Assembly (NCBI GenBank): GCA_949752745.1
Contig: OX457026.1
Coordinates: forward strand, 37,552,723-37,616,722
Length of the DNA stretch: 64,000 bases
Source: Protula sp. h YS-2021
Taxonomy: Eukaryota > Annelida > Polychaeta > Sabellida > Serpulidae
Direction of reading: 5' to 3'
A program made the position numbers and the translations under genes. Below the pieces are notes generated by a model. It was not told where the DNA came from, did no database searches, and was given only the letters and a program-made list of their open reading frames with translations. Shown here one piece after another: positions 1 to 10,050 of this stretch (position 1 is its first letter; every line of letters starts with the position of its first letter).

Positions 1-2082
1 AAACGGGGGATTTACTTTGACCTGATATATTGGTACAATTTAATGTTGTCTATGAAAAGAGCTAGTTTGCAAAGCACGCAAGTTTAATGTTAACCAATTT
101 AAAACAGTTTACATATGACAGTTCTGGAATAGTATCATTTAATGTGAATATCACCCTTGCTTTGTACTATATATTTATGACATGCTTCTAGGACGCGTAA
201 AAACTCTCTTATAAATGGTTCTTGAATACCAACTCCCACAAGAAGGGAATAGAAACTAAAGTACTTTTAGTATGTTTTAACAGTTGTTGATTGGGCTGGT
301 TTAATTCTTAAGTAGGTTAGTAAAACAGCGAACTCATTGGGATTGAAAATGGTAGTAAATAATTTGAACCCTCTCCTAATATCCAAGGTAACATCTACTG
401 AACCCACTCCGTAATCGATGTACAGAACTGAATTGTGCATAATAAAACAATACTATGTATACGTTAACAAAACGTCAATAAAAGTATGGAGAAGAAATAA
501 ATATATCGTGTTTGGGAACCGATTTAGACCAGAACCTTATTCCGTTAGCGAAATGTTAAACACTTGACAAAAATTAAAAGCAAAATACTTCTTTCAATGG
601 GTTATTTTTTTAAATAATATATTGCAAACAACACAGCTTGAATACGTCTTATAAGCCGAGTAGTGTTTGGTTTTTGTTTGCTTAAGGTTTTATTGCTTAA
701 GGTTTTGTTTGCAGGCATACGCCGTGTTATCTATTTACGCAGTGAGAGCTCGCACAAAGCTCAGCAACTGTGTTCTGTGATGTACGTTAAATGCTAGGCA
801 TTCATATTGATTGACATGAGAATAAAACAGCTGGAAACAAAAAATAAAAATGAACTTTATTCCAAACTTAAAAGACATTTCACAATAAATGTCTTCTACG
901 AATTAAACCAGAAATGATCATTTGAGAGTATATCAGGGTGCCAGAAAATGACATTTAACAACGGCGACAAATTGCTTGTCATGTTAATGTAATGCTGTTT
1001 GTCTCACACGTAAAGTTACTTTCTTGAACATCAAAAAAATTAAGTGGTTCGCACCTACGATCTCCGTAGGTTTATGTCATTACCAGTTAAAGCTATTTGT
1101 CATCTGTCGTCTATGGCTCTTCCACCACCGCTGAGATTTCCAGCAAGAAGAGTCCGGCTTCGTGTCAAGAAATCCCAGATACCACAGACTGTCTGTGACA
1201 CGTGAACTCACGACAGCGTTTTAGAACTATACATCTAAATGCTGAATCAATGGCAATGTGTAGAAAACACACGCAACCAGAACTACGCACCTTTTGTGTG
1301 TGATTTGCTTCAAACGCACCGGAAACACGGTTGATACACACAACAACTTCATTAAATATAACCTTAATAGAACCCAGAAAGAGCACAGAGTTATTTCAGT
1401 ACAGTTGGTCTGATATTTGGGTTGAACACGTAAATCTGAAATTAAAACCCGCATCCCTTTCAAATCTTTTGCCGAAGCCTTAAAACTGGAGTCTTTAGCG
1501 GCTGCTTCCGTCCATGACCGAATGACTTGATCGCGTCTTGAGGTCAAGGTCAACAAATTTGGCTGTTTTGCGATGTCTCATCACGCTCTATCTGTGTGCC
1601 AAATTTCATCTTCCTACATCAAATAGTGTTGGAGAAATTTTCTGGAAACCATTCGGGTGGAAAAAAAAACACTTTGAATAAAGAAGTAACTAATACAAAA
1701 AAGTACGATGAGAAGGGTGTGGGATGGGGGATGGGGGCGATCAACAAAGAGAATACATGCCATACACATACCTTCTCCACAAAAGCATGGAGACCGGGAA
1801 GGGAGCTGGCAAGGATGTAACTTGTTCGTTAAATACGATAACAGGGGGCTTGGGAGAGCGTGGCACAAAAACATAAAAACCATAATAACACAATAACGTG
1901 TACGACATTATTGCAACAAAGAAGGAAAGGGGACTGGCGAACAGACATGGTTTACATACGCTCATGTAAGGATTAAGGGGGAAGGGGATGGAGGTGGGCA
2001 GATTTTGGTCGTTGAAAGAACTTGCCGTTGCTCTTCCCTATGCTGCATGACTCCAGTTGCTGAATAAAGCGTGAAATAGGGT
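1..2082. other. intergenic, no gene recognised
   Basis: This AT-rich stretch has no convincing coding signal. The longest open frame (minus strand, about 1227-1556, 109 codons) shows no domain I recognise and sits in DNA resembling degenerate dispersed repeats, for example the phrase GTGCCAAATTTCATC near 1597. The boundary at 2082 is set by the first base of the DIRS-like element. Confidence 0.5.
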
Positions 2083-2114
2083 GTTTTACTTCGTAAAAGC
2101 TTTGAATTCGCTTA

Positions 2115-2295
2115 TCTCCACTTTTATATGGGTTCCCTTCTGGATAATAATATCACGCAAATAGAAATGAAATTTTTCTAGTGAATAGAATGGTCCCTCT
2201 ACTCTCCATCCTGTTTTCCCTCCAACTCCAGCCAATCAGCAAGCGAGAATGAGAAGACTTACGTCATTCGAAGACATCAATCATTCCCTTCAAGC
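2115..2295 (+). repeat. left inverted terminal repeat of the DIRS-like element
   Basis: 181 bp whose reverse complement is found at 9870-10050 with no difference seen by eye. It starts at the TCTCCACTTTTATATGGG motif and ends at CCCTTCAAGC. It lies inside the unique left tip (2083-2114), which is represented again, inverted, at 9695-9742. Confidence 0.93.
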
Positions 2296-2815
2296 GTGGT
2301 GTTGACAACACACGCAATTCTGTGTGCTCCACTTTTTCGTTGAAAAAGGGGAACTAGGCAAGGTGCGATTTTGCTTTTAACTTTCTATTTCATTGCATTT
2401 AAGGATATTCTTCATCCTCTGTAATGTTGGATTAATTTGATTCAGGATTAGAGCAATACGGTCGCACTCGTGACTTCGGTCTGGTAGTTGTTGAGTTTAC
2501 ACGTAGCGGAGACTTTTTGTCCCGGGAAGTGTGCCTCTCTTCTCCACTCGGAAGCTACAGGACGTGTCTTCTTAGTCTAGTTCGTGCACACATCGCCTCG
2601 GAGTTGGTTGAGTCTCTGCAGCCCACTTTGCCTGCTTTGATTCCCAGTCAGCTACAGCTTAGGTGTCATCGCGTTATGGCCCGTTTTTGCTGTATCAGAC
2701 ACTCCTATGAGACCAGTTAGTTTCGTCCAGTTTCCTCTAGACGCTACTTTCTTTGGTCCAGACTTTCAACGTTTTTTGACGTTCTGGCGAATTTTGGTGA
2801 ATTTTTAAGTTTTAG

Positions 2816-3035
2816 CCCGTTTATGGGACTGCTGTAGCCCATAAACGGCACCAGGGTGCCGTAAATGGCATCTGGAAGCCCGTTTATGCCCCCCCCACGT
2901 AGGGGACGGGCCTAAGTCGGGATTAGGATCCCATCCATAGAGGATCCCATCTTTAGGCACCAAGGACGGGTACCATTTTCGGGCTCATGGGCAGATCCCG
3001 TTTTCGGGATCGACCGAGGATCCCGAAAATGGGCC
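2816..3035 (+). other. hairpin-rich 5' leader of the DIRS-like element
   Basis: The untranslated stretch before gag contains several perfect or near-perfect short inverted repeats: GCCCGTTTATGGG with CCCATAAACGGC around 2816-2849, GGCACC/GGGTGCC at about 2848-2860, and CCCGTTTTCGGGATC with GATCCCGAAAATGGG around 2997-3032. Similar phrases (CCGTTTTCGGGATC) recur near 8990, upstream of the 3' end. This looks like structured RNA, perhaps for packaging, translation or reverse transcription; the role is inferred. Confidence 0.55.
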
Positions 3036-3252
3036 CAGGTGTCCCGTTTCGCGTTTTATCTGGTTCTGAATTCCTGAAACGCCAATAAATACGTTAGTAA
3101 CGTCTGGATGAAAGAGAGTGGTCGTCGTACTGCCTACTGTCACTCGTTAAATGCCCAGAATATTAATATCTGTTACTTGTATGCTTTACCTGTCTACTGG
3201 GGACATGTACAGTTTACTCATCAGTGTTTTTTCTTCTGCTTGTTTTTCAGAT

Positions 3253-3900
3253 ATGACAGAAGCCGGTCTGCGGGACCCACCGACGCTTCCGCAGTGTACA
3301 CATCCGCCCTCAGCTCTTAACCCTCATTCGGTCTGCGACCGTTGTAGACGGAGAACAAACTTGCCCCTCTGCGACGAGTGGAATACGTGCGCTGAGTGTC
3401 ACCACCTTTCGGGGAAGGAGTGGAAACTCATTTACAGAAACAGGGTTCGCAACGACCGCAGGCGGGATAAAAGGAAAGCCTCATCTTCTGCACCGTTCCT
3501 CACGCCAGAATTTTTAGAGGGGACTATGCGTAAGGCCAGTTCAGTGATCTTAGAACAGGTCTCCACACCGGTGCGAATGGATACAGGCTCTGAGTCGGAT
3601 GCCTTCGCAGTGGATAAGAAAGGCAGAAAACCCCGTAAGCGGAGAGCATACTCGGAAACGGTAGCTGAACTAGACGTACCAGAGGGTAAGGGAAAAGAGA
3701 CTTTGAGGAAGGTTTGGGCTCTTAGTCCTACGGAAGGTGCAAAAAAAAGAAACAGTTTCGGAGACAGTACCCACACCAGAGCCGGTCACGGTTACTCACA
3801 CGGATTCGGGTGCAAGTTTCTCGACGATGTCGGGTCAACTGGGGATCCCATCTCAGATGGAACTCCCCCCTTCTCCTCAGGTTCCTCGTTTGCCCAGTGA
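3253..3900 (+). CDS. gag: DIRS gag-like ORF, N-terminal segment
   Basis: This is the first part of the gag-like protein, which in DIRS elements binds element RNA and forms the particle. The frame is open from 3151, but I prefer the ATG at 3253: it lies three bases after a strong 3' splice-acceptor-like tract (TTCTGCTTGTTTTTCAG, ending 3250), and the codons before it read as non-protein-like hydrophobic sequence. Residues ~24-50 hold a Cys/His cluster, CDRC then CDEW, CAECHH, resembling a small zinc-binding motif, followed by a basic patch. The real coding sequence leaves this frame at an A-run at 3741-3748; the remainder to the stop at 3900 is probably out-of-frame read-through. Confidence 0.75.
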   Translation: MTEAGLRDPPTLPQCTHPPSALNPHSVCDRCRRRTNLPLCDEWNTCAECHHLSGKEWKLIYRNRVRNDRRRDKRKASSSAPFLTPEFLEGTMRKASSVILEQVSTPVRMDTGSESDAFAVDKKGRKPRKRRAYSETVAELDVPEGKGKETLRKVWALSPTEGAKKRNSFGDSTHTRAGHGYSHGFGCKFLDDVGSTGDPISDGTPPFSSGSSFAQ

Positions 3901-4657
3901 ATTTTCTGCGTTTCTGTCGTTACAGACTCAATTACAGAAACAACTCCAAGAACTACAACAACAGTTCAAGAAGCAGACCTCTGAATCGCGGCGTAAACGT
4001 AAATCATCGGCTACGATTTCACGCCCTCCTCCGGAGACGCATCCATCTCCAACCCATTCGCCACCTTCTGGTTTGGGCCCGAACAGTCAGCCACCGGAAG
4101 TAGAAGTTATTAGCGACGCCGGTTCTTCGGAGTTTCCCCCGTCAGGTCAAGTATCAGGCCTAGCCGGGGAAGAGGATGACGACTTTTTTCCTTCGGTGAC
4201 CTCGCCTCTGTCGTCGATCCCACTTAATCGAGAACGGGAGATTTATACTCCCACCTGCGCAGCTCCCTCACGTTCGGAAGCTGTGGAGAATAGGGAAGAG
4301 TCAGCGCAAAGCTCGGAAGATCAGGAATCCGAGGACGAGGGGCCGGATGAGGAAATGGGAGATGCGCTCCCATCAGCCCAGTTTCGACTTCCTCTCCGAG
4401 AGATGGATTACGTCAGGTCTCCGAGTAGTGGTCAAAAACTCTGGAAAGATCCAGCAGCGGCTGGAAGACGCCCAATTAGGACCCCGTCTCCACCGGACCT
4501 TGCGCCTCGTAGTGAGAATGCAACGCCTTCAGTCACGTCGTCTACGATGACTCCGGAAGATGTACCTTTCCGAGACGCAATCCAGGAGATCGCTCGCCTG
4601 GCGAAGTTACAGTCGGTTCTCCAGTTCTCGACAAGGAGGATCCCCCGATTCGGATGA
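3737..4657 (+). CDS. gag: DIRS gag-like ORF, middle segment (+1 frame)
   Basis: Continuation of gag in the next frame, starting at the eight-A run 3741-3748. It is Pro/Ser/Glu-rich, contains a Gln-rich stretch (LQTQLQKQLQELQQQF) that could form a coiled coil, and then a long acidic region. Composition is consistent with a linker in a structural protein. The change from frame 1 to frame 2 fits either a one-base insertion in the A-run or programmed frameshifting there. Its stop overlaps the next segment in an ATGA (4654-4657). Confidence 0.7.
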   Translation: MQKKETVSETVPTPEPVTVTHTDSGASFSTMSGQLGIPSQMELPPSPQVPRLPSEFSAFLSLQTQLQKQLQELQQQFKKQTSESRRKRKSSATISRPPPETHPSPTHSPPSGLGPNSQPPEVEVISDAGSSEFPPSGQVSGLAGEEDDDFFPSVTSPLSSIPLNREREIYTPTCAAPSRSEAVENREESAQSSEDQESEDEGPDEEMGDALPSAQFRLPLREMDYVRSPSSGQKLWKDPAAAGRRPIRTPSPPDLAPRSENATPSVTSSTMTPEDVPFRDAIQEIARLAKLQSVLQFSTRRIPRFG

Positions 4658-5475
4658 CCTCCCAAACAGCTCCCATGAATCAGGATCCATTCATCGCACT
4701 TCCGACTAGCGAGGGCATAGCCAACGCCATATTAGTGCGATCAAGAGAGTTTAAGAAGATGGACAACGCGGAAGGGCGTGCTTTGTCCCGTTTTCACGCT
4801 TCACGACATTGCGCAGTGAGACCGGGCCCATATCGGCCATCGGACGATTTGTTGCCGACAGAAGCTTTAGAGCAGCCCGCCAAACGCACAGTCTGGATGC
4901 CGTCCGTCCGTAACGACTCAGACATACCTCTGGTAGAAAAGGACGCCAAAACTATTGAGACAACCTCCCGCCACGTTCTCAATATTATGTCTTTTCAGGA
5001 CCATACTTTAAAAGCTCTGAAAACGCGATGGGACGATTTACGCTTCAGTGACCCGGTGACCTCCAAGCTACTGGAATGTTTGGCCCTGGCAACTAGAGAC
5101 GTGGTCAAGTTGGCAACATTTTTGATGACGTCCATGGTTTTTCTTAGACGGGACGCATTCCTACAACATTGTTGGTCCAGCGTTAAAGGACTAAGAGAGT
5201 TACGCCATGCCCCCATCCTCGGCGAGAAGGAGTTATTTCCCCCGGCTGAGATCGAGAAAGTCAATCAGGAGAGCCGTTCCCTGTCGCAAGACTTTGCACT
5301 CATGTCGAGAATGTCTCGGTCCTCTATCCGACGTCCATTCAAGCGCAAGAGGTCCCAGCACCAGAGCTCAGAGCAGTCAAAGCCCAACGCGCAGCCTCGG
5401 CCGCCCCCAGCCAAGAAGCCGAAACAGAATTACGGCACCAGGCAGGAGGGTCCATCGCCGCAGCAGAGCAGGTAG
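4654..5475 (+). CDS. gag: DIRS gag-like ORF, C-terminal segment
   Basis: The frame returns to that of the N-terminal segment. Because sequence just before the ATG also reads plausibly in this frame (ending DKEDPPIR), the natural join is probably a little upstream near 4605 and the ATG need not be a true start. The segment has a helical central domain and a strongly basic tail (about residues 224-265, e.g. RRPFKRKRSQHQ and PPPAKKPKQNYG) suited to RNA binding. It ends at 5475, inside the start of the RT ORF, which lies in another frame. Matching flanking frames imply that gag was one ORF, now split by two compensating shifts or by programmed frameshifting. Confidence 0.72.
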   Translation: MTSQTAPMNQDPFIALPTSEGIANAILVRSREFKKMDNAEGRALSRFHASRHCAVRPGPYRPSDDLLPTEALEQPAKRTVWMPSVRNDSDIPLVEKDAKTIETTSRHVLNIMSFQDHTLKALKTRWDDLRFSDPVTSKLLECLALATRDVVKLATFLMTSMVFLRRDAFLQHCWSSVKGLRELRHAPILGEKELFPPAEIEKVNQESRSLSQDFALMSRMSRSSIRRPFKRKRSQHQSSEQSKPNAQPRPPPAKKPKQNYGTRQEGPSPQQSR

Positions 5476-7501
5476 CAGCCAACCAAAGTACCGCCCAGAG
5501 ATTCCTTGGTCTCTTGGCGATACTTTAATAAATGCAGAAAACTTAAAAGATTTGCAATCCTACAACGACTGCTGGCCCGTAGGAGGAAGGCTAGGCAAAT
5601 TTTGGCAAGATTGGGCGAAAATTGGGGCTTCCCGCCGGGTAGTCCGTTGGCTAAAAAATGGCTACTCCCTCCCATTCAAACGGGATCAGAGGGGACACAA
5701 AGTTCCCATACCTCTCACCAGTCAGGCTCCAAAAAATCTTGCCACCTCCTACGTCCAGGGTTCAGAAAAGGATCTGGCTCTGCAAGAGATGCTTTTATCA
5801 CTACTAAGAAAAGAAGCCATAGAGGAAATGCCCGAAGCTCAAACAGCTTTCTTCAGCAGGGTTTTCTTAGTTCCCAAAAAATCAGGGGAGTGGAGACTAG
5901 TCATAGACCTCTCCACCCTCAACGAGTTTCTTCTGACAACGACATTTCAAATGGACACGGCCCAAATCATAAAAGAAAGCCTACAAGCAGGGATGTGGGG
6001 TACTTCGATAGATCTATCCGACGCTTACCTCCATATCCCATTACATCAATCAGCCAAAAAATTTCTAGGCTTCCAAGTGGGCACAAAACGTTTCTGGTTT
6101 CGGGCACTTCCCTTCGGCCTCTCCACAGCCCCATACGTTTTCTCAAAAGTAATGAGAGTTCTGAAAGCGTGGGCTCGTCTAGAAGGCATGCTAGTCTTCC
6201 AATATCTGGACGACTGGCTGTTAGCCCATCGGGACAGGGAGATAGCCCACCGACAGACGGTAAGGTTGGTACGAAAAGCCCTGCAAGTCGGGCTGGTGGT
6301 CAATCTACCCAAATCAGAACTCTTTCCCAAGCAAAACATCATATTTCTCGGGGAGAAATGGGATCTAAGAAATGCCAGAGCATTTCCCACCGAAGAAAGG
6401 TGCCTAAAAATTTCTCAAGCCATAAATGCAATTCCCATCGGTCGAAAAGTACGTTTGCAGGCAATGGAATCCCTTCTAGGCCTTTTAGTGGCAACCGAAA
6501 AGACGGTCCCCCTGGGCCGCCTACACTACAGACCCTTCCAAAGACGGGTCAAGATTGCACTAAGGCAAGGAAGGTTCCCACAAGCCAAAACGGAAATTCC
6601 CGAGAAGGCACAATCCCTTCTACAATGGTGGTGCGATCCCATCGTAATGACCGAGGGTGTCCCTTTTCATTTCCGAGCCCCAGAAATAGAACTTCAAACG
6701 GACTCGTCACAAAAAGGTTGGGGGATACACTGTCAGGGCCAAGTATGGAAAGGGATATGGTCTCCCTCTCTGAACAAACATCATATCAATTGGCTGGAGT
6801 TACGGGTAGTCTGGATAGCCCTAAACAAACTGAACCATCTACTCAGAAACAAACCAGTCCTATTTCTGTTGGACAATTCCACAGCAATAGCATACCTGAA
6901 CAAACAGGGGGGGACCAGATCCCTATCACTCTCGAAACTAGCTTTCAAGATCCTATACCGAGCCCGTCAATGTCATATCACCCTCATAGCCCAACATTTG
7001 GCGGGAAAACTCAATGTTCTGGCAGACCTAGCCTCCAGGGAAGGCCAAGTAATCCACACGGAATGGTGCCTAGCACGCTCATCTTTCCGATGGGTAGTAA
7101 ATCAGTCACCGTGGGGTCCTCCCACCCTGGACCTGTTTGCAAACTCCAGAACGACACAACTACCCAAATTTGTCTCTCCCTGCCCAGACCCATCGGCATG
7201 GGCTGTAGACGCTCTCAATTGCCCATGGCCATTACAGGAGGTACTGTACGCCTTCCCACCACAGGCAATCCTACTCCAAGTCCTCCAGAGAATAATCAAA
7301 TTGAAACCCCGATTTCTCCTCCTGGTAGCTCCGTGGACACCAGAAGCCCCATGGTTTGCTCTGTTACTTCAATGCTCGGTGGTCAAGTCACTTCCGATCC
7401 CATGCCACAAGGGTCTTTTATCCCAACCACATTGGCAACACTTTCACCCGGCCCCGCACCTACTGAACCTGCATCTATGGTGCCTGGCCAATCCTTCTTG
7501 A
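5207..7501 (+). CDS. pol: DIRS polyprotein: reverse transcriptase, RNase H and methyltransferase-like domain
   Basis: Copies element RNA into DNA and degrades the template. Residue numbers count from the first ATG (5207), but the true start is probably later, near 5430-5510, because the first ~80 codons only overlap gag out of frame. RT motifs: DLSDAYLHIP at residue ~269 and the catalytic YLDD at ~333 within QYLDDWLLAHRD. RNase H follows with all four acidic positions visible: D499 (LQTDSSQKGWG), E531 (WLELRVVW), D556 (LLDNSTAIAY) and D607 (LADLASR). Residues ~644-725 (LDLFANSRT, DALNCPWP, LLVAPWTPEAPWF) match the Dam-methyltransferase-like domain typical of DIRS elements; whether it methylates anything is unknown. 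The frame is uninterrupted. The last 25 bases overlap the recombinase ORF. Confidence 0.93.
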   Translation: MPPSSARRSYFPRLRSRKSIRRAVPCRKTLHSCRECLGPLSDVHSSARGPSTRAQSSQSPTRSLGRPQPRSRNRITAPGRRVHRRSRAGSSQPKYRPEIPWSLGDTLINAENLKDLQSYNDCWPVGGRLGKFWQDWAKIGASRRVVRWLKNGYSLPFKRDQRGHKVPIPLTSQAPKNLATSYVQGSEKDLALQEMLLSLLRKEAIEEMPEAQTAFFSRVFLVPKKSGEWRLVIDLSTLNEFLLTTTFQMDTAQIIKESLQAGMWGTSIDLSDAYLHIPLHQSAKKFLGFQVGTKRFWFRALPFGLSTAPYVFSKVMRVLKAWARLEGMLVFQYLDDWLLAHRDREIAHRQTVRLVRKALQVGLVVNLPKSELFPKQNIIFLGEKWDLRNARAFPTEERCLKISQAINAIPIGRKVRLQAMESLLGLLVATEKTVPLGRLHYRPFQRRVKIALRQGRFPQAKTEIPEKAQSLLQWWCDPIVMTEGVPFHFRAPEIELQTDSSQKGWGIHCQGQVWKGIWSPSLNKHHINWLELRVVWIALNKLNHLLRNKPVLFLLDNSTAIAYLNKQGGTRSLSLSKLAFKILYRARQCHITLIAQHLAGKLNVLADLASREGQVIHTEWCLARSSFRWVVNQSPWGPPTLDLFANSRTTQLPKFVSPCPDPSAWAVDALNCPWPLQEVLYAFPPQAILLQVLQRIIKLKPRFLLLVAPWTPEAPWFALLLQCSVVKSLPIPCHKGLLSQPHWQHFHPAPHLLNLHLWCLANPS

Positions 7502-8559
7502 AGAAAAAAGGATTCTCGGAAAAGGTAGTGGATAAAATAGTCAATAGCCACAAACAATCCACAACCAAGGTATACAGGGCCCAGTGGAATAAATTTGCCT
7601 CATGGTGCAGTAAGTCTAAATTAGACCCATTCCAAGCGTCCCCACCTGTAGTAGCGGACTTTCTGGACCACTTATTTTCTAACGAACACTTGAAAGTGAG
7701 CTCCATTGAGGGATACAGAGCAGCCATAGGCTCTAAACTCAAAGCTTCCATAGGGTACGACCCAGGGGAAGATTCGGCCCTATCTCAATTAATTAGACAT
7801 TTTAAAGTCAATTCTCCTCCGAGTGCGCCCAACATAGCCAAATGGGATCTGGCCTTAGTGCTTCGTTTCCTGCAAAGACCGGATATATTTGGGGAAACCT
7901 TGATATCTGCAAAGAATGCAACTCTAAGGTTTACCTTCCTTTTGGCCTTGGCGTCGGGCAAAAGGAGAAGCGAAATTCACGCGCTGGACAGAGTAGTGAG
8001 CAAGGAAAATGGGACCTGGGATAAGGTTTTCCTCGTGCCCAGGGCAGGCTTTATGGGTAAAACCCACATCAAAACCCACGGGATGGGCACATTTGATCAC
8101 ATAGCACTCCCATCCCTTCCAGAAGAACAAGTCCCGACGGGACTAATCTCATTATGTCCTGTGAAAGCATTGCGTCAATACTTAGAGATTTCCGATGCTT
8201 ATAGGTCTTCTAACCAAAATGCACTAATCATCTCCTATATGCCGGGATTTAATAAAGATCTCTCGAAACAAACTATTTCCCGGTACATTAAAGAGATAAT
8301 TGTCACGGCCTATGAAAAATCTCAGTCAGACACGTCCCTTCATACAGAGTTAAACATCAAAGCCCATCAAGTCAGGCAAGTGGCTAACTCCCTTAGGGCC
8401 ATTCACAACGTGTCATTATCAGAGATACTCAAAACGGGTTGTTGGGCTTCACCTAACGCGTTTATTAAGTACTACCTTAAAGATTTTTCCCAAGACGAAA
8501 TTTCGGGTATTTATTCTTTAGGTCCTTTCATTGCAGCGGAAGCAGCAATTAAAACCTAA
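7477..8559 (+). CDS. DIRS tyrosine recombinase (YR)
   Basis: Integrates the circular DNA copy by tyrosine recombination. Starting at ATG 7477 gives 360 residues. An N-terminal SAM-like core-binding region (residues ~1-120, with TTKVYRAQWNKFASWC) is followed by the catalytic domain: Arg at ~163 in ASGKRRSEIHAL, His297 and Arg300 in AHQVRQVANS, Trp323 in the second-His position, and the nucleophile Tyr at 332/333 in FIKYYLKD. All key residues are present, so the enzyme looks functional. The same frame is open upstream through the RT gene to 5506, so the start is a choice; 7477 is the nearest ATG before the conserved region, with others further up. Confidence 0.92.
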   Translation: MVPGQSFLKKKGFSEKVVDKIVNSHKQSTTKVYRAQWNKFASWCSKSKLDPFQASPPVVADFLDHLFSNEHLKVSSIEGYRAAIGSKLKASIGYDPGEDSALSQLIRHFKVNSPPSAPNIAKWDLALVLRFLQRPDIFGETLISAKNATLRFTFLLALASGKRRSEIHALDRVVSKENGTWDKVFLVPRAGFMGKTHIKTHGMGTFDHIALPSLPEEQVPTGLISLCPVKALRQYLEISDAYRSSNQNALIISYMPGFNKDLSKQTISRYIKEIIVTAYEKSQSDTSLHTELNIKAHQVRQVANSLRAIHNVSLSEILKTGCWASPNAFIKYYLKDFSQDEISGIYSLGPFIAAEAAIKT

Positions 8560-9694
8560 ATATTTTTGTTTACAGGCCCTCTACTCCCAGACCTAAGGGC
8601 AAGGGCAAACCGAAGGACCCTTCATCCAAAGGCCGTGCTGGATACCATCACAAATTCAAGAAATGATCTGGTTATTTCTCAGCAACCATGAACAAGATCT
8701 TTCGTCTTTTTCGAATGTATTTTGAGATCCAAATGTATGGGTCTGAGGACGTGTTTATGTCCCGTACTGTTTTTATTTTGTGTAAGGTTCCGTCACTGCA
8801 GCAGCTCCCCTTCTCATAGAGACAGTCATGGTGTTTCGCCTTTTTCTAGACTCCCTCTAGAAAAAAGAAGGGGGGGGGAAGTGACAGGTGTACGGTCTCT
8901 CGTCTTATCCGATAGACAAGGTCTTACCACCACCTGATCCCATGAGAAGGAGAGCCCATCCGGCAGTGACCATATAGGAGTAGTTAGGGTACCGTTTTCG
9001 GGATCTGTACCCATAAGTGCTTGATTTGCGGATAATCTCAGCATTTTTAGTTTCCTGTGATAAATTTTACACTCTGTGAGTGTAGGAGAATATTTTATCC
9101 ACGATGTAACGATTTTTAACAGTATTTCGTTTTATGTCTCATTCTGGGCAACACCTTAGTATATGTCCCATGTGTACTTACTCAGGTTCGTTTAGCCAGC
9201 ATGCATTTAAGGACACAGCTAGAGTTAATTTCTCCTGTGTCAGTTTTTACTTTTTACATAAATCATTTAGATTTAATGTTTTAGGTTGAACTTTTGCAAG
9301 ATAATAAAATGTTATTATCTCTTAGAATTGTACGTTTTAGATGTAACGTAGAGTATCCCAGGTTGGGCTCCATCCAGTGGGAGGCAGGAGGGGGATGGAT
9401 TGGATACTCAGTCGAGTGGGCTACGTGGTCACTATGTACAACCCACAACTCTCTATTCGGTTATCTCCAATTTATTTTGTTGGATTTTGTCATCAGTTCG
9501 GGAGTGTTCCCCCCGACCATATCTTAGAAGAAAATTAAAAGAAGTGGAACTTAATTTGAGCCTTTTTATTCGTCTCAATTTCACTTCGTTAAATGTCCAA
9601 GGACATGCGCTCTGACGAGCTTTACAGCGTAATTCGCAGATTTACTTTCATGCAATTTTACAGAATGGCAGGCTCCCCTACTCCGGACTTTAGT
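8560..9694 (+). other. DIRS 3' internal region, possible spliced tail
   Basis: Between the recombinase stop and the complementary region no conserved ORF is seen. Just after the stop is an acceptor-like tract (TATTTTTGTTTACAG, ending 8575) followed by a short basic open frame rich in Lys, Gly and Pro (PKGKGKPKDPSSKGRAG, ~8579-8665). A donor-like GGGTATTT lies at about 8505-8512. This could be a small intron that gives the recombinase an alternative tail, or it could be chance. The rest is AT-rich. Confidence 0.45.
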
Positions 9695-9810
9695 CCCATA
9701 TAAAAGTGGAGATAAGCGAATTCAAAGCTTTTACGAAGTAAAACTATCGTTTTATTTTCGTAAAACGCGCTTTTACGAGTAAAAGCGCAATTCGCGTTCT
9801 CCACTTTTAT
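9695..9810 (+). repeat. DIRS internal complementary region (ICR)
   Basis: The first half (9695-9743) is the reverse complement of the left outer tip plus the start of the ITR (2083-2132). The second half (about 9738-9810) is the reverse complement of the right outer tip (about 10038-10109). The two halves meet at a shared TAAAAC. This joined copy of both ends is the template used in the accepted DIRS model to close a rolling single-strand circle, and is diagnostic of the group. Confidence 0.93.
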
Positions 9811-9869
9811 CCTATCTTCCCTCCCAGCCAGCCCGCAACAAGCCTGGGTGCGTTGTCACCAATTTTTGG

Positions 9870-10050
9870 GCTTGAAGGGAATGATTGATGTCTTCGAATG
9901 ACGTAAGTCTTCTCATTCTCGCTTGCTGATTGGCTGGAGTTGGAGGGAAAACAGGATGGAGAGTAGAGGGACCATTCTATTCACTAGAAAAATTTCATTT
10001 CTATTTGCGTGATATTATTATCCAGAAGGGAACCCATATAAAAGTGGAGA
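9870..10050 (-). repeat. right inverted terminal repeat of the DIRS-like element
   Basis: 181 bp, reverse complement of 2115-2295, no mismatch seen. Downstream, 10051-10109 is the unique right tip, containing TTTACTCGTAAA-type palindromic phrases, and it ends in the GTTTTA core that also opens the left end. Confidence 0.93.

Noticed and set aside
1227..1556. 109-codon minus-strand ORF as a gene
   Set aside because: No domain, no conserved motif, and the start overlaps repeat-like DNA.
5506..7476. N-terminal extension of the recombinase as a real protein
   Set aside because: The sequence is Ser/Pro/Gly-rich without domain signals and mirrors the RT gene in another frame; kept only as a finding about the open overlap.
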